A DNA stretch of 64,000 bases. Source: Scilla litardierei. Its lineage: Eukaryota; Streptophyta; Magnoliopsida; Asparagales; Asparagaceae. The stretch's first letter is position 1. Each line of letters opens with the position of its first letter. The notes beneath the pieces were generated by a model. It did not search any database. It saw only the letters and a program-made list of their open reading frames with translations, and was not told the DNA's origin. Both the position numbers and the translations under genes were made by a program. Below are positions 33,124-43,853 of this stretch, piece after piece. The stretch spans positions 572,685,281-572,749,280 of the forward strand of contig CM061142.1 in assembly GCA_030789695.1 (NCBI GenBank). Direction: 5' to 3'.

Positions 33124-34566
33124 CTAGGGTGCTCCCCTCGGGTTCACCTCCGGTTGTGGCGGCAATTGGTTTTGCGACCTTGCAAGGTTCGCCACTTGTA
33201 ACCCCAGCTGGGTTACTTGGTCCGTGAGGGTCTGCTGACCCATTTCCAGCTTCTGGTTGATCCTCTCCTGGTTGGTAATATATTGAGTCAAGAGAGACTC
33301 AACCGGAGAGACGGCCCTCTGTTGGCCATACTGCTGATGCTGCTGGAACGGCTGCTGATTCCTGGGGGCGTAAGATTGTTGCTGAGATGGTTGCTGATGA
33401 TACTGTTGCTGTTGAAACTGACTCTGCTGTGGCCTAGCCGGCTGATATGCTTGTTGCTGCGGCTGCTGAGGCGGCGAGGGCTGAAATGGTGGCCGGTAAC
33501 TGAAATTCGGGTGGTTCCGGTTGTTGGGAGAGTAGGCCGGGTTGGAATTTGTCCTTGGTGGATATGGCGCATTCCCCGTGGGGTTGTAAAATAGTGCGCT
33601 CGCCTGATCCAACGGTGGTGAGATGTCACCACCGTCGAATTCCCCAAGGAATTCGGACTCTACCGCAGAAACTTGCTGTGTACCAGCCCCACCGGCTCCT
33701 ACCATCAGTGCGGAGATCTGGGTCGAAAGCAAGTCAAACTTGCTTGAAAGTTTATCGACGTCCTCGACTCTGTGTATACCCCCAGTTCTTGGTGTGGCTC
33801 TCTCGTCACACCACCGCTCATTGTTGGATGCCATATTTTCCAGAATATTCCCGGCATCTTCCTCGCTTCTAGACATGAAGGAACCCCCAGCCGCGGCGTC
33901 CATAGAAGATTTCAGGTCATCCCTCAACCCATTGTAGAACAGATTAATAATCTGCCACTTCGGAAGCTCATGGTGAGGGCATCTTCTTTGCATCTCTTTA
34001 TATCTCGTCCAAGCTTCATGCAAGGACTCGTGGCTGGCCTGGGAGAAGGAGGAGATCTCACTCCTCAACTTCATGGTCTTCCCCGGAGGAAATAACTTTG
34101 TCAGAAAAGCGTTGGAGAGCTTCTCCCAGGTGTTGAAAGTGTTGGGGTCCTTCCCCCTTAGCCATTGCTTGGCTTTGTCTCGTAAAGAGAAGGGGAACAG
34201 CTTCAGACGGATAGCCTCTGTCGTGACACCATTGATCCGGAAGGTGTCACACTTCTCCAAGAAGGAGTCTAGATGCTCGATCGGGCTCTCCATGGGTGCA
34301 CTCGCAAACTGATCCTGATGGATCCACGTCACCAATGACGGCTTTAGCTCAAAGCTTTGGGCCGTGATAGCTGGAGGACGGATGGCGGAAGTGGACTCGA
34401 TAGATGGCATCGAGTATTCCAGCAGAGACTTCTGAGGTGGGGTGTTCTCCTCCATGGATTCGGGATCTTCCCTTCTCCGCTTCTCGGCGGCCAAGCGCCT
34501 AAGGGTGGCGTTAATCTCTGGATCGAGGGGGATCAAGTCGTCAAGACTCCTTGAACTCATGCGCAT
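33124..34566 (-). CDS. Element A gag
   Basis: Starts MRMSSRSLDDLIPLDPEIN at 34566; an internal ATG at 34560 is an alternative. It contains the retrotransposon gag domain (PIEHLDSFLEKCDTF, LFPFSLRDKAKQWLRG, NTWEKLSNAFLTKLFPPGKT, LHEAWTRYKEMQRRCPHH) and a Gln/Pro-rich C-terminal third (about 33600-33280). No CCHC knuckle is seen, as is common in Athila gag. It ends at a TAG (33126-33124) that is in frame with the protease. The long open frame in a young copy suggests recent function. Confidence 0.88.
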   Translation of the reverse strand: MRMSSRSLDDLIPLDPEINATLRRLAAEKRRREDPESMEENTPPQKSLLEYSMPSIESTSAIRPPAITAQSFELKPSLVTWIHQDQFASAPMESPIEHLDSFLEKCDTFRINGVTTEAIRLKLFPFSLRDKAKQWLRGKDPNTFNTWEKLSNAFLTKLFPPGKTMKLRSEISSFSQASHESLHEAWTRYKEMQRRCPHHELPKWQIINLFYNGLRDDLKSSMDAAAGGSFMSRSEEDAGNILENMASNNERWCDERATPRTGGIHRVEDVDKLSSKFDLLSTQISALMVGAGGAGTQQVSAVESEFLGEFDGGDISPPLDQASALFYNPTGNAPYPPRTNSNPAYSPNNRNHPNFSYRPPFQPSPPQQPQQQAYQPARPQQSQFQQQQYHQQPSQQQSYAPRNQQPFQQHQQYGQQRAVSPVESLLTQYITNQERINQKLEMGQQTLTDQVTQLGLQVANLARSQNQLPPQPEVNPRGAP

Positions 34567-34734
34567 GAAAAACAACAAACACCCGTGAAGCGACAAGTGG
34601 GAAAGAGACAGATAAAATAAGAAATAAAAATAAGAAAAATAAAAAGAAAAAGGAGAATGCGAAAATTATCGCGAGGTAGGGATGTGAGCTAGACACGAGG
34701 GTTCATGAGATCCTAAAATAACAAGCACGTTGCC

Positions 34735-34752
34735 TCCCCGGCAACGGCGCCA
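34735..34752 (-). promoter_or_regulatory. Primer binding site of element A, tRNA-Asp
   Basis: The minus strand reads TGGCGCCGTTGCCGGGGA (34752-34735), six bases inside the 5' LTR. This matches the 3' end complement of tRNA-Asp, the primer known for Athila-type elements, and fixes the element's orientation. Confidence 0.9.
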
Positions 34753-34758
34753 TAAACT

Positions 34759-36303
34759 TGACCGACGCCCCGCTTGCGTCGCGGCGGCGCGGTGTCGTTT
34801 ACCGCAAGTTTCACGGTTAGTGTAGGGTGCGGGAATATCGAACTCAGGGAGGCGATGTTGTGCTTGGGTCAGGTAGGACCTAAATCACCCCGAGGGGCGA
34901 GCTAGCCCGAATCGGTGGTTGGTTGTCACGAAAGAATATAAAAGCGTATGAACGAAAAGAAAGTAAACCCGGGACTTCGGTTTCCAACCCGACGAGAGAC
35001 CCTCGCCGATACGGCCTACGGGTATGGATAGCGATCGGGATTAGGGTCTAATGGTGAGACGTTGCCTCTGAAGGTGGTACCGGCGTCCCATGGGCCCGAT
35101 ATTCCGGTCGGTGCCCATGATGATACACCGGACTTGCCGGATTCGATCAGTGGGCACTCCCATGTCCATTAACACTGATCGATCCCGGGAGCACTAAGTC
35201 CGCAACGATATCTCCCGTCGTCTCATCCTGCCGCTCCCGCGTGCTAGGACTTGGCGTCTACGCTAAAGGCGTGAGCTATGGCTAGGGAGTCAACCGCCAA
35301 GTTTATTCCCCCTCGGCCCGACGGTCAAAGGCGGTCTTTTTCCCGCCGATGACAATGAAACGCCCCGCGTAACCGTTAGATTCCTACTCCCTATCGATTT
35401 CCTAACCCTATGGACGCATCGGGAAGAGCCCCCGAAGGGGTTTCCACCAAAATCCCAGATTTGGGAACTACTCACAAAAATTCATGAAAAAGCAATCTAA
35501 ATGAAATTTAACCGTTGGAATCATAATCGGACAATTGCAATGCGGAAGTGATAGAGTAATAAAGACAATACTAAAATTTTAGAAAGATCTGAAAACTTAC
35601 AAAAGAGTAACAATTACAGCCGTCACAAGGAAATAAAACAGTAGAAAAACAGCAACTCCCGTTTCTGGAACCCTAGGGGTTCTATATATAGGCCGTCGCA
35701 TCAACCGATCGGTTGACAAGTCAACCGATCGATTGATCCGTTACAAATAAATATCAGAAAACGGCGAGTTTTCACCCGATCACATGAACCGATCGGGTGA
35801 GTTCTTGAGCGACCGGTTGGATCTTGGAGCGGTCGGGTGAATCGGCCGGTTCGACGTCCGTGTCTTCAGCTCATCTTTCTCAGCTACAGATGAACCGATC
35901 GGGTGAGAGTCACCCGATCGGTTCGCGCTTTGCTTCGAGAAAACAGAGAATAACCCCCGCTGAACCGGTCGGGTGACTTCGTTGTGAGCTGCGGCAGAGA
36001 CCGATTGGTGCACGCGTGCATCACCCGATCGGTTGGAGATGACCAACCGACCGGGTGAGGGGCTGAAAGATGAATATTTCGCCGTTTGACCCCCTGGATC
36101 ACGCGTGACTTCTCCCGTTGCTCCGGGGACTTGGGATATCATCGTAAAAGGTCTCCTACGTGGTCGAACTCCTGCAATCATGGACAAACAAAGAAAAGTG
36201 AAAGAAAACGGGAAAATATACGAAAACGAATAAGAGACGGCGGAAAAAACGGAGAAAAACAAAAGAAAACGTGCGTGAATATATAAAATATAAGCGCACG
36301 TCA
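34759..36303 (-). repeat. 5' LTR of element A, with palindrome array and TATA box
   Basis: Pairs with 27122-28678. The array lies at 35702-36058, with CTATATATAG (35682-35691) just downstream on the minus strand. That leaves about 245 bp of LTR before the array and roughly 920 bp after the TATA box up to the primer site. Confidence 0.93.
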
Positions 36304-36308
36304 GTTTG

Positions 36309-36660
36309 GACCCAATAAAACAAAATAAAAACCCAAATCGAGCAAATCTCGCAACTTGCGACCCATCCGACTCGACCGAGTGTCCTTGTCACTTGGTCCG
36401 AGTTGGGCTACAGCTTCGTTGAACCTTCAAATGAACACTTAGTTTTTAATATGGAACAGTACCCACTCGGATCGAGTGGCAAGTCCACTTGGTCGAGTTC
36501 AGAGTGTCGAATTTGGCTTGAAAAGCATCGTTCTGTCTGAATTTTTACCCGACCGAGTGGCAATGCTACTCAGTCAGAGTGGATTTTCTTGCTCTTCTGC
36601 TGCTAAGTGTTCTTCTTCAACTTCTTTCCACCTTACCCACTTAGACCGAGTAGGATTGTC
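36309..36660 (-). repeat. Element B LTR, piece 3, with CTCGACCGAG-type array
   Basis: Contains the LTR array: GACTCGACCGAGTG and CACTTGGTCCGAG (36370-36402), CCCACTCGGATCGAGTGG and CCACTTGGTCGAG (36462-36499), CCGACCGAGTGG and CTACTCAGTC (36549-36577), CCACTTAGACCGAGTAGG (about 36637-36654). It ends in TTGTC (36656-36660), facing TTGCC (55632-55636) beyond the LARD. These are probably a five-base target duplication with one later change. Confidence 0.6.
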
Positions 36661-37453
36661 TGTCACGCCCCGCTTCCCAAGTATGGAAGGCGAGACGTGA
36701 AGAGGTCCGCTCAGACTTGGAGCTGTGAAGCTACAGTCTGATAAGCATCTGGTAATTCAATCCATTATCAGGTTCTTTGCATTACGACGAAACAATAATA
36801 ATAATAATGAGGGATAGATAAATAAAATTATCCAACATTCAATATCCACAGATTTTATTCCAAACATTACAGAGTTATAGTCATTAAAAGAGTACAGAGC
36901 CTGAAAGCAAAAAGGCCTAAGCATGGCCAAAACTACAACAAGAAATGGTGTTGCGCACCGAACAACCTAACAGAAGCTACTAAAAGTAAACGACGACTAA
37001 GAGGAAACCTCCTGCTGAAACTAAGGGTAGAACTCCGGTGACCTCGAACTGGACGTCAACAGCTAGTTATCCTCAGCAACTAACTCAGGCTCAAACATGA
37101 CATGTGACACCCAAATAGAAAAGGGCACATGTCAGCAAAAATCTCCAAAGAGGGAAAAGGAGACTTTTGTGCAAGGAAACGTAAAGCACAGCAGTTATAA
37201 GATAAATGCAGCTTAGCAGTTCTAAAATAATGATGACATGGCATGTTATTAAATGAATGCAGCAGTTTAAGATGAACAAGAAGTTAACATTTGCACGACA
37301 CGTCGTAGCAAAAGCTACTAAACAAGTATCACGATTTCACGATGAAAACATGCATTCACATTGTTCATAGGGTTTCCGTCTTTTGGCTGAAGTGGCTGTA
37401 CGGGCTCACTTCTATGCTCAAGCGACCGTTTAACCCTACCCCTCCACGTGTAT
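36661..37453 (-). repeat. Outer LARD left LTR, part 1
   Basis: First 793 bases of the left LTR up to the inner LARD insertion. It aligns to the start of the right LTR (52701 onward). It ends in TGTAT (37449-37453), the inner element's target duplication. Confidence 0.88.
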
Positions 37454-40400
37454 TGTCACGCCCCGCTTCCCAAAAGATTTGGGGAGCGAGACATGGCCAG
37501 CCCGCATGGACTCGAGCCGTTGAGGCTCGGGGTCCAATAAGCGCCTAGGCAAGTTATGATGCGGAGGAGAAGGTCCGACCGAATGGTTTAGCATGAAACA
37601 ATATTCAAACAGTAAAATAAGATACTATTCAAAGCGGAAGGTAACCAACAAAGAGTTTAACATAGAAACTAAACTGCACGTACCAGGGGCAACTAAAGAG
37701 TGAAGAGTCTGCTGGGATCCTCAGGTGATGCCAGCCCAGTCAAGTCTGTGACATGTGCAAAACACATGTCAGCAACGAACTAATGAGACCATAATTAAAA
37801 CAGTTATACAATTCTAGCAGTTCTATATGGAATTTAAATGACAACCTACACAGGAGTTCTAGAAAACAGGAAATAAGTAAGGGTTGTTCTATCGATCTGC
37901 TAGGGGTGTCCATCTAGTCAGATCGTCTAAGAGTTGTTCATGTAGTTCTATCAATCTGCCAGGGGTGTCCATCTGGTCAGATTGTCCAAGACTAGAAAAA
38001 GGTCAAACGACCGGAATGCATCCCTGCGAAACAGGCAGGAGTGCACCAACTGCGATACAAAGATAAATCCTAAGGACTCAAGCTGCGTAGGCGGAGGGGA
38101 GCTACCCCCCAGGCCCAGCTAGACTCTTTTGTCCTACCCCACCCGCGAGTCGTTTGTGTTATGGACACGAGCCAACAAACGCTCCATCTAGACACGGGAC
38201 AATACAAGGATCACGAATGATACAGCGTATTATATCGGAGCGCACCAGTCACGGGTGAGCCAAAGCTGGGGAGCACCAGTTCTCAATGGTCACCCCCGTC
38301 GTCGATCCGAAACAAATCATTAATCATGAATGATACTACGTATCATACCGGAGTGCACCAGTCACGGGTGAGCCAAAGCTGGGGAGCACCAGTTCTCAAT
38401 GGTCACCCCCGTCATCGATTAACTATCCGTAAGCGAGCCGTCTCTGGGCTAGCCAGCAGACGCTCCACAAGAGTAGTGCCAACCTCCGTATAGGAGAGGC
38501 CCACGCCTGTGATCTTCTACAAAGATCCACATAACTACAATGTCTGGCTTATTAATTAGCATGTGAGGTTCAAGTTGCATTTTAAAAGTGGGTTCGAGCA
38601 GAAAGTAACATGTGATCATTTTCAAGTATTTTGCAGAAATAAATCTAGCAGTTCTAACATCAATACTAGAAAAGCATAAAAGCAGTAACTAAAGTCTCAT
38701 TCCTTGCCTGAAAGATTCCGGCAAGCATGTAGTCCAGCAGAGTCTGGGTCAACCAACGGATCTACGGAACCTCAACACGACGCGAGAGTTACACTGACGT
38801 CGGGTAGCGACGCCAGGGGTTGGAATCCGGTTCCGTGAACGATACGGAACGACGGTTTCTCTGTCAATAAAATACGTGCACGAATAAGTTTGTGACGACG
38901 GACTAAAATTATTAGACATCCTTAAAACATCTAATGATCCGATTCATAACAAGTTCTCTGACCTACGATGGGTTTCTCATTAGCTAGAATTTTGTGTTTT
39001 ATCTACTCTTCAAATCAATTTAACATCAATAATATCACTATCATATAACAACATTATCATTAAGTCACAAGTCTACTTGTTGACATGTAGTGGTCCGTAA
39101 CCTAAGATTATTATTACTGACTTGATTAACTAGTTTAACCTGTTGCTCATGCATTATCATAGCTGTATTAATACAACAACCTAATACCAACAATAGCTAA
39201 TAGTTGAAAACATGACATTAAGCCTACCAATTATCAACTAACAAAAATCCTATTAGCCACTTGCAGTCCTTCATCATATAATCTATATTACTAACAAATT
39301 AACTAGGTTCACCTACAGAATCACCATCTATAGCATATAGATCTCAAAGACACTAGATAAGCATAACTAACCGTAGCGAGGAGGATCCCTACGAAGCTTC
39401 CGAGGATTCGCTACACCACGTCAGCGACGGACACAGGGATTAGAGACGTAACAGCGACGCGAGGGGGCCATGCATCGCTGCGACACGAAGGGATCGTTGG
39501 AGGCGCCGGAGAGGCGGCTGTGGGCGTCGGCAGCGTCGGCTGCGGCCGATGCCGCTGCGGCTGAGAGCTGCTGCTCGCAGCAGCGGATTCTGCTGCTCGA
39601 GGGACCCCCTTCCGGTGGTTCTGCGGGCTGCCACGGCGGAGCTCCGGCAACCAGGGCGAGCCACAGCGGGTCGGAGGCGAGAGGGTGTCGAGGCGACGGT
39701 GGGAGGCCGCCGACGGTGAGGAGGGGTCGCCGTGCGTGGGTAGGGCCTGCTGCGTGCTGCGAGCTGCTGGTGCACGAGCAGTCATCTCCGACGGTTCTGC
39801 GGCTGCCACGGTGGGGTTCCGGCAAGGGCACGGTGGACAGTGGGGAGGGGAAGGTCGGGGGAGATGAATGGGGGTTGCCGACGGCGATCTTGCTCGGAGA
39901 ACGAAGGTGGTCGGGGTGTTTGCGTGGGTAATGGAGGTGACGGCGGTGATCTCTTGTGTTTGCTGCGAGAAAAATGTTGAGGCAGCTGCGCGTGGGTTTC
40001 ACGGGGAGAAAACTAACCTAGGGTTCTTATTCTTGCCTATATGAATAAGGCTGCTCACGTGGGCTTTAGTATTATTTTAGAGTTGGGCTTATTAGCAATA
40101 AGGATTTTGATTATAGGAATTTTGTTATCAATGTTATTATTGTAAACGTTTTAAAAATAACAGATCACACTCCTCTCTCTCACGTGGATTGTGCGGCCAA
40201 GAAGGGGAGGGGCTAGGTCAACAATAAAGAAGGGAAAAAATATTATTAAATAATTATTTGGGTTGCAAGCTCTGTGAAACCTAGGCTTAACATATATATA
40301 GGAACTGGGGATAAAGTGAAACGGGTCAAACGGAGCCCAAAAATTGTGAAATAAATACTGGGATGACCGTGTCGACGAGAGAAAGAAGGCAGAGAAGACG

Positions 40401-40898
40401 GATCACAATTTCGACGTCGAGAAACGAAATTAAAAATAAAAGGTCTAGCGACAAAAGTGAAAATCGTGACGTCTCTTCAAACAAGGTCAAATCGTGGAAG
40501 AACGACCCGCGAAACGACGTTCTGAACTAACACCACAATTTAACTACTCTCAGAGAGGGTCACAACGGCATATCACACTATAGGGTTTAGTTACGGACAA
40601 AGTCTAGAATAAATATGTGCATAAACAAGGCTATGTGCACGTAACGCGTATAAAGGGTACGGAGTCCAAATACGATCGTAATTCAACGTTGGGCACACGT
40701 CGGGGTTGGCTTGGGTTGACACGTGTTCCCAAGTCGGACACGAGTCACGGAGGCTATCTATATGTTCAAGCAAGGTTCTAGGGTCCTACTGCGTGCACAG
40801 ACGACATCTGCTATGCACACAGACCAAATCACTTTACGCACAGACCTAATTGTTGTGCACACACAAAATTCAAATCGGCCCGAAAACAGGTCGTTACA
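37454..40898 (-). repeat. Inner LARD left LTR (3' LTR)
   Basis: Contains two internal direct repeats: two units of about 47 bp (about 37887-37933 and 37947-37993, sharing AGGGGTGTCCATCT) and two units of about 114 bp (about 38208-38321 and 38322-38425, sharing CACCAGTCACGGGTGAGCC). A GC-rich block (39420-39990) is followed on the minus-strand upstream side by TATA-like sequences (about 40036-40044 and 40291-40301). Open frames in the GC-rich block start without ATG and are not taken as genes. Confidence 0.92.
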
Positions 40899-43853
40899 TC
40901 CCACCCACCTTAGAATAAAGTCCGTCCTCGGACTTTCTAACTATAAATATATCTAGTCACTCTAGTAGCTATCCCAATCATATCACATTATAATTCAAAC
41001 CCGATATACTCACTACAAGTGCTTACATATGCACTAGGTAGTCAAGCAGTAACACTACCAACATGTTTATATATACGCCCATTCTAAACTTACACTTATC
41101 ATAGTCAGTCAAATTCGTACACGTACTTCAATCATTCATATAATCACGTACATCCCTATATAACCATTAAACACTTATTACATACCAAGGTGCACATACT
41201 CACAACAATCAAATAGTCCACGCCAGCAAATACCATCGTAATACCCCACTTTTAGATAACTACTTACGAACAAAACAATAAGGATACACTACTCCCTATA
41301 TCTCCTAGTGTACATCCAATGCCAACATATCAACACAAGTAACCACACCACTCAATATTAAATCATGTTATTATATCTAAGATACATTTACCGCTACTAT
41401 AATTTCGCAATTATATAGTCATTCAAATGAATGCAAATATTTCACCATATATTCACATCACATACGGTCCTATAATTATATTCACGACACGCCACACATA
41501 CCATAGTCATCAATACCTATAGCTAAGCACATACTTACCCGTGCATGGTGCACACCCATACACGCTAACGTTTCATTCACGCATACCAATCGTACCATTA
41601 TATAACTAGCACATCTACACACCTAGTTTAGCTAGCACACATACGTTCATACAGGCAAGTTCTTAGTAATTAACTATACCACAAGACCAACACCTATAAC
41701 TATATACTGGTATAGAGACTCACAATCATGTGCGTAGCACGACCAGGCACAAACACTCCTATCACTATACATACATCAAACATCGCTATATGCAAACTTC
41801 AGACAACATAATGATATACTTAGAGTATACCCACTCAAGCTTGAGTGAGACTCGAAACGTATATCAGAATATTCTCTATACGTAACACGGTATCTATACA
41901 TATACCAATACCACCCCAATATATATACGTCTACCAACATAACCACATACTATAATATCAATCACTATATTTAGTCAGGTCACACTCACATAATTAAATC
42001 ACTTTACATACCATAATAATAATACAGACCTCAGCACACGTGTAATTATAATACCTTCCCTAATACATGCATTCACCATATAGTCACATACACATAGAAC
42101 ATATGTTCACACCATGACCTAATACCTATAATTAGTATACCAACACATCTACACATTCATAGTTAAGACGTACAATAATCGTGTATACCTCGAGGTACAC
42201 ACACAACATCCCGTAAGGGCAAACAATACCAAACAAAATTTATAACCCTATTACCGTACGTATATCACACATATTCATATAGTAAGCACATACCTACGTA
42301 CGAGCACACGCCCACACGTACTAACATATAGACCAAATAATAAGGATGCACATTTAACCATAAGTACCATAGTATCATTATACCTAATATACACACAATT
42401 TTTACCAACATATTATTTCAACCATTATTAAACATCTCCAACTACATACACCCCCAGTAGATATTCCAACACCAACTCTTATATACACAGACATCCCTAG
42501 AGTGGTTTTAGCTTTCCACACACATATTATCTTACATAAGTATCTATACTTATTCATGTACTATATACACATAATCATTACATTCATCGCAATACACATA
42601 TTCCATTATTCATCCATAAGCCCACATATACCTAAGTGATAAACCTAAGCATGCCCGACAATGATATATATATTCACACGAGTCAGGTAATCCTCCTCAT
42701 GGATATACGGGGAAGGCAGAACAAACACAAGGCTCTAATGTGCAGACACTTCCAATTTTGACATCTAGGGTGGTTAAACAACCTCCAACTAACCAGCCCT
42801 AATTGGCTGGTCCCAATCATTATAAACACCAATAAAATTTCCAACTCCAAAAGCCCGTTCACGAGAACCTGTTATAATGATACTGTTGTTCTCCGCTTCA
42901 ATTGGTTCTTGGATCAGCTGCCTCTAGGAATCTCTAAAGTGAAACTACCAACCAATTCTAGATTTTCGGATGTCAGACTTACTTACTATTTCCTTTTCAA
43001 TCCAAACAACCAAGGCAATCTACTAACTCTTTTCCCATGTTTCCTGATCATTAAGCACTCGTAAAACCAAACATGCTCACTAGACTTGATCTAGAATTTT
43101 CATTGACACTTAAACTGCTAGTCACTTTTGACTATAATCCATCCACATGATCTGGAGAAGTCATCGCCTTTCACCCTTTCGTAAACTGCAACTGGAATCC
43201 AGTGATCAGTACGCACTCGATGCGTATCCGAACGGTCGACTTTGAAACTCCCATGGCATTCCCAAGATCCTTAATTCCTTTAAATCACTGTGTCCAAAAC
43301 AGATCATGTTGTCGATCTTATACGATCCATCATAAGATCAACCTCGTCATCACATTATCACTCTGAATCTCTTCTGTTCATCTCTAATGATCATATTATT
43401 TACTTCAACCACATTACTTCAAAAGCCAGGTTATACGGTTGCTACTCGGCTTATATATATACTCATAATATCCGATGCATAACATTTCACTTGATCGATG
43501 TAGGTCTATGCATTTAGTCATTAAGACAAGACTTCTAATCGCCACACTCCTATCACGAGCAGCATACTAAGAGTCGATCTCATTCCCTCGATTCAATGCT
43601 CTCACTTCCATGGTTCCTTGTCAAGTCGAGAATCCAACCTTATAACTATCCAATGTGTTAGAAATACATCACTTTAAACTTCATCTTGTTTCTATATTCT
43701 CACTCAAATCCAAACTAAAGGGGGCCAAGGAACTAGTCTAAACCTAACTAACTCATGTTAGACTCGAATATTGTTGGTTGTTTGAATAGTTACTGTAACA
43801 CTATTGTTTCGATAAATCATTCGATCAAGACCTGCATGGGCCACCACAAAAAC
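40899..43853 (-). other. Inner LARD interior, non-coding, strand-biased
   Basis: AT-rich, with no gag, pol or other recognisable protein. The plus strand is poor in G (in the line at 41041-41100, about 5 G to 16 C). It opens with the polypurine tract (TCCCACCCACCTTA, minus-strand AAGGTGGGTGGGA) and ends with the conserved PBS-like stretch (about 43826-43853). A perfect palindrome CACTCAAGCTTGAGTG lies at 41832-41847. Short related blocks recur inside (AGCACATACTTACCCGTGC near 41525, AGCACATACCTACGTACG near 42285). Confidence 0.8.

Larger units (their letters stand above)
27122..36303 (-). mobile_element. Athila-type gypsy element A, gag-pro only, non-autonomous
   Basis: LTRs of 1557 and 1545 bp with TGAC...GTCA ends flank the element, with duplication GTTTG on both sides (27117-27121, 36304-36308). 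Reading the minus strand: 5' LTR, tRNA-Asp primer site, gag, protease, an internal promoter-like module, an accessory ORF, a long 3' non-coding part, a purine tract and the 3' LTR. No reverse transcriptase, RNase H or integrase is present between the protease stop (31825) and the internal module. By eye the LTRs differ at about 24 of 1545 sites (about 1.6%) plus one 12-base gap. It is therefore fairly young and must have been moved by enzymes from elsewhere. Confidence 0.93.

Noticed and set aside
39411..40002. Minus-strand open frames of 193, 132 and 111 codons, repeated at 45811-46402
   Set aside because: They overlap in different frames inside a GC-rich LTR block, most start without ATG, and the similarity between copies is explained by a recent LTR pair rather than selection on protein.
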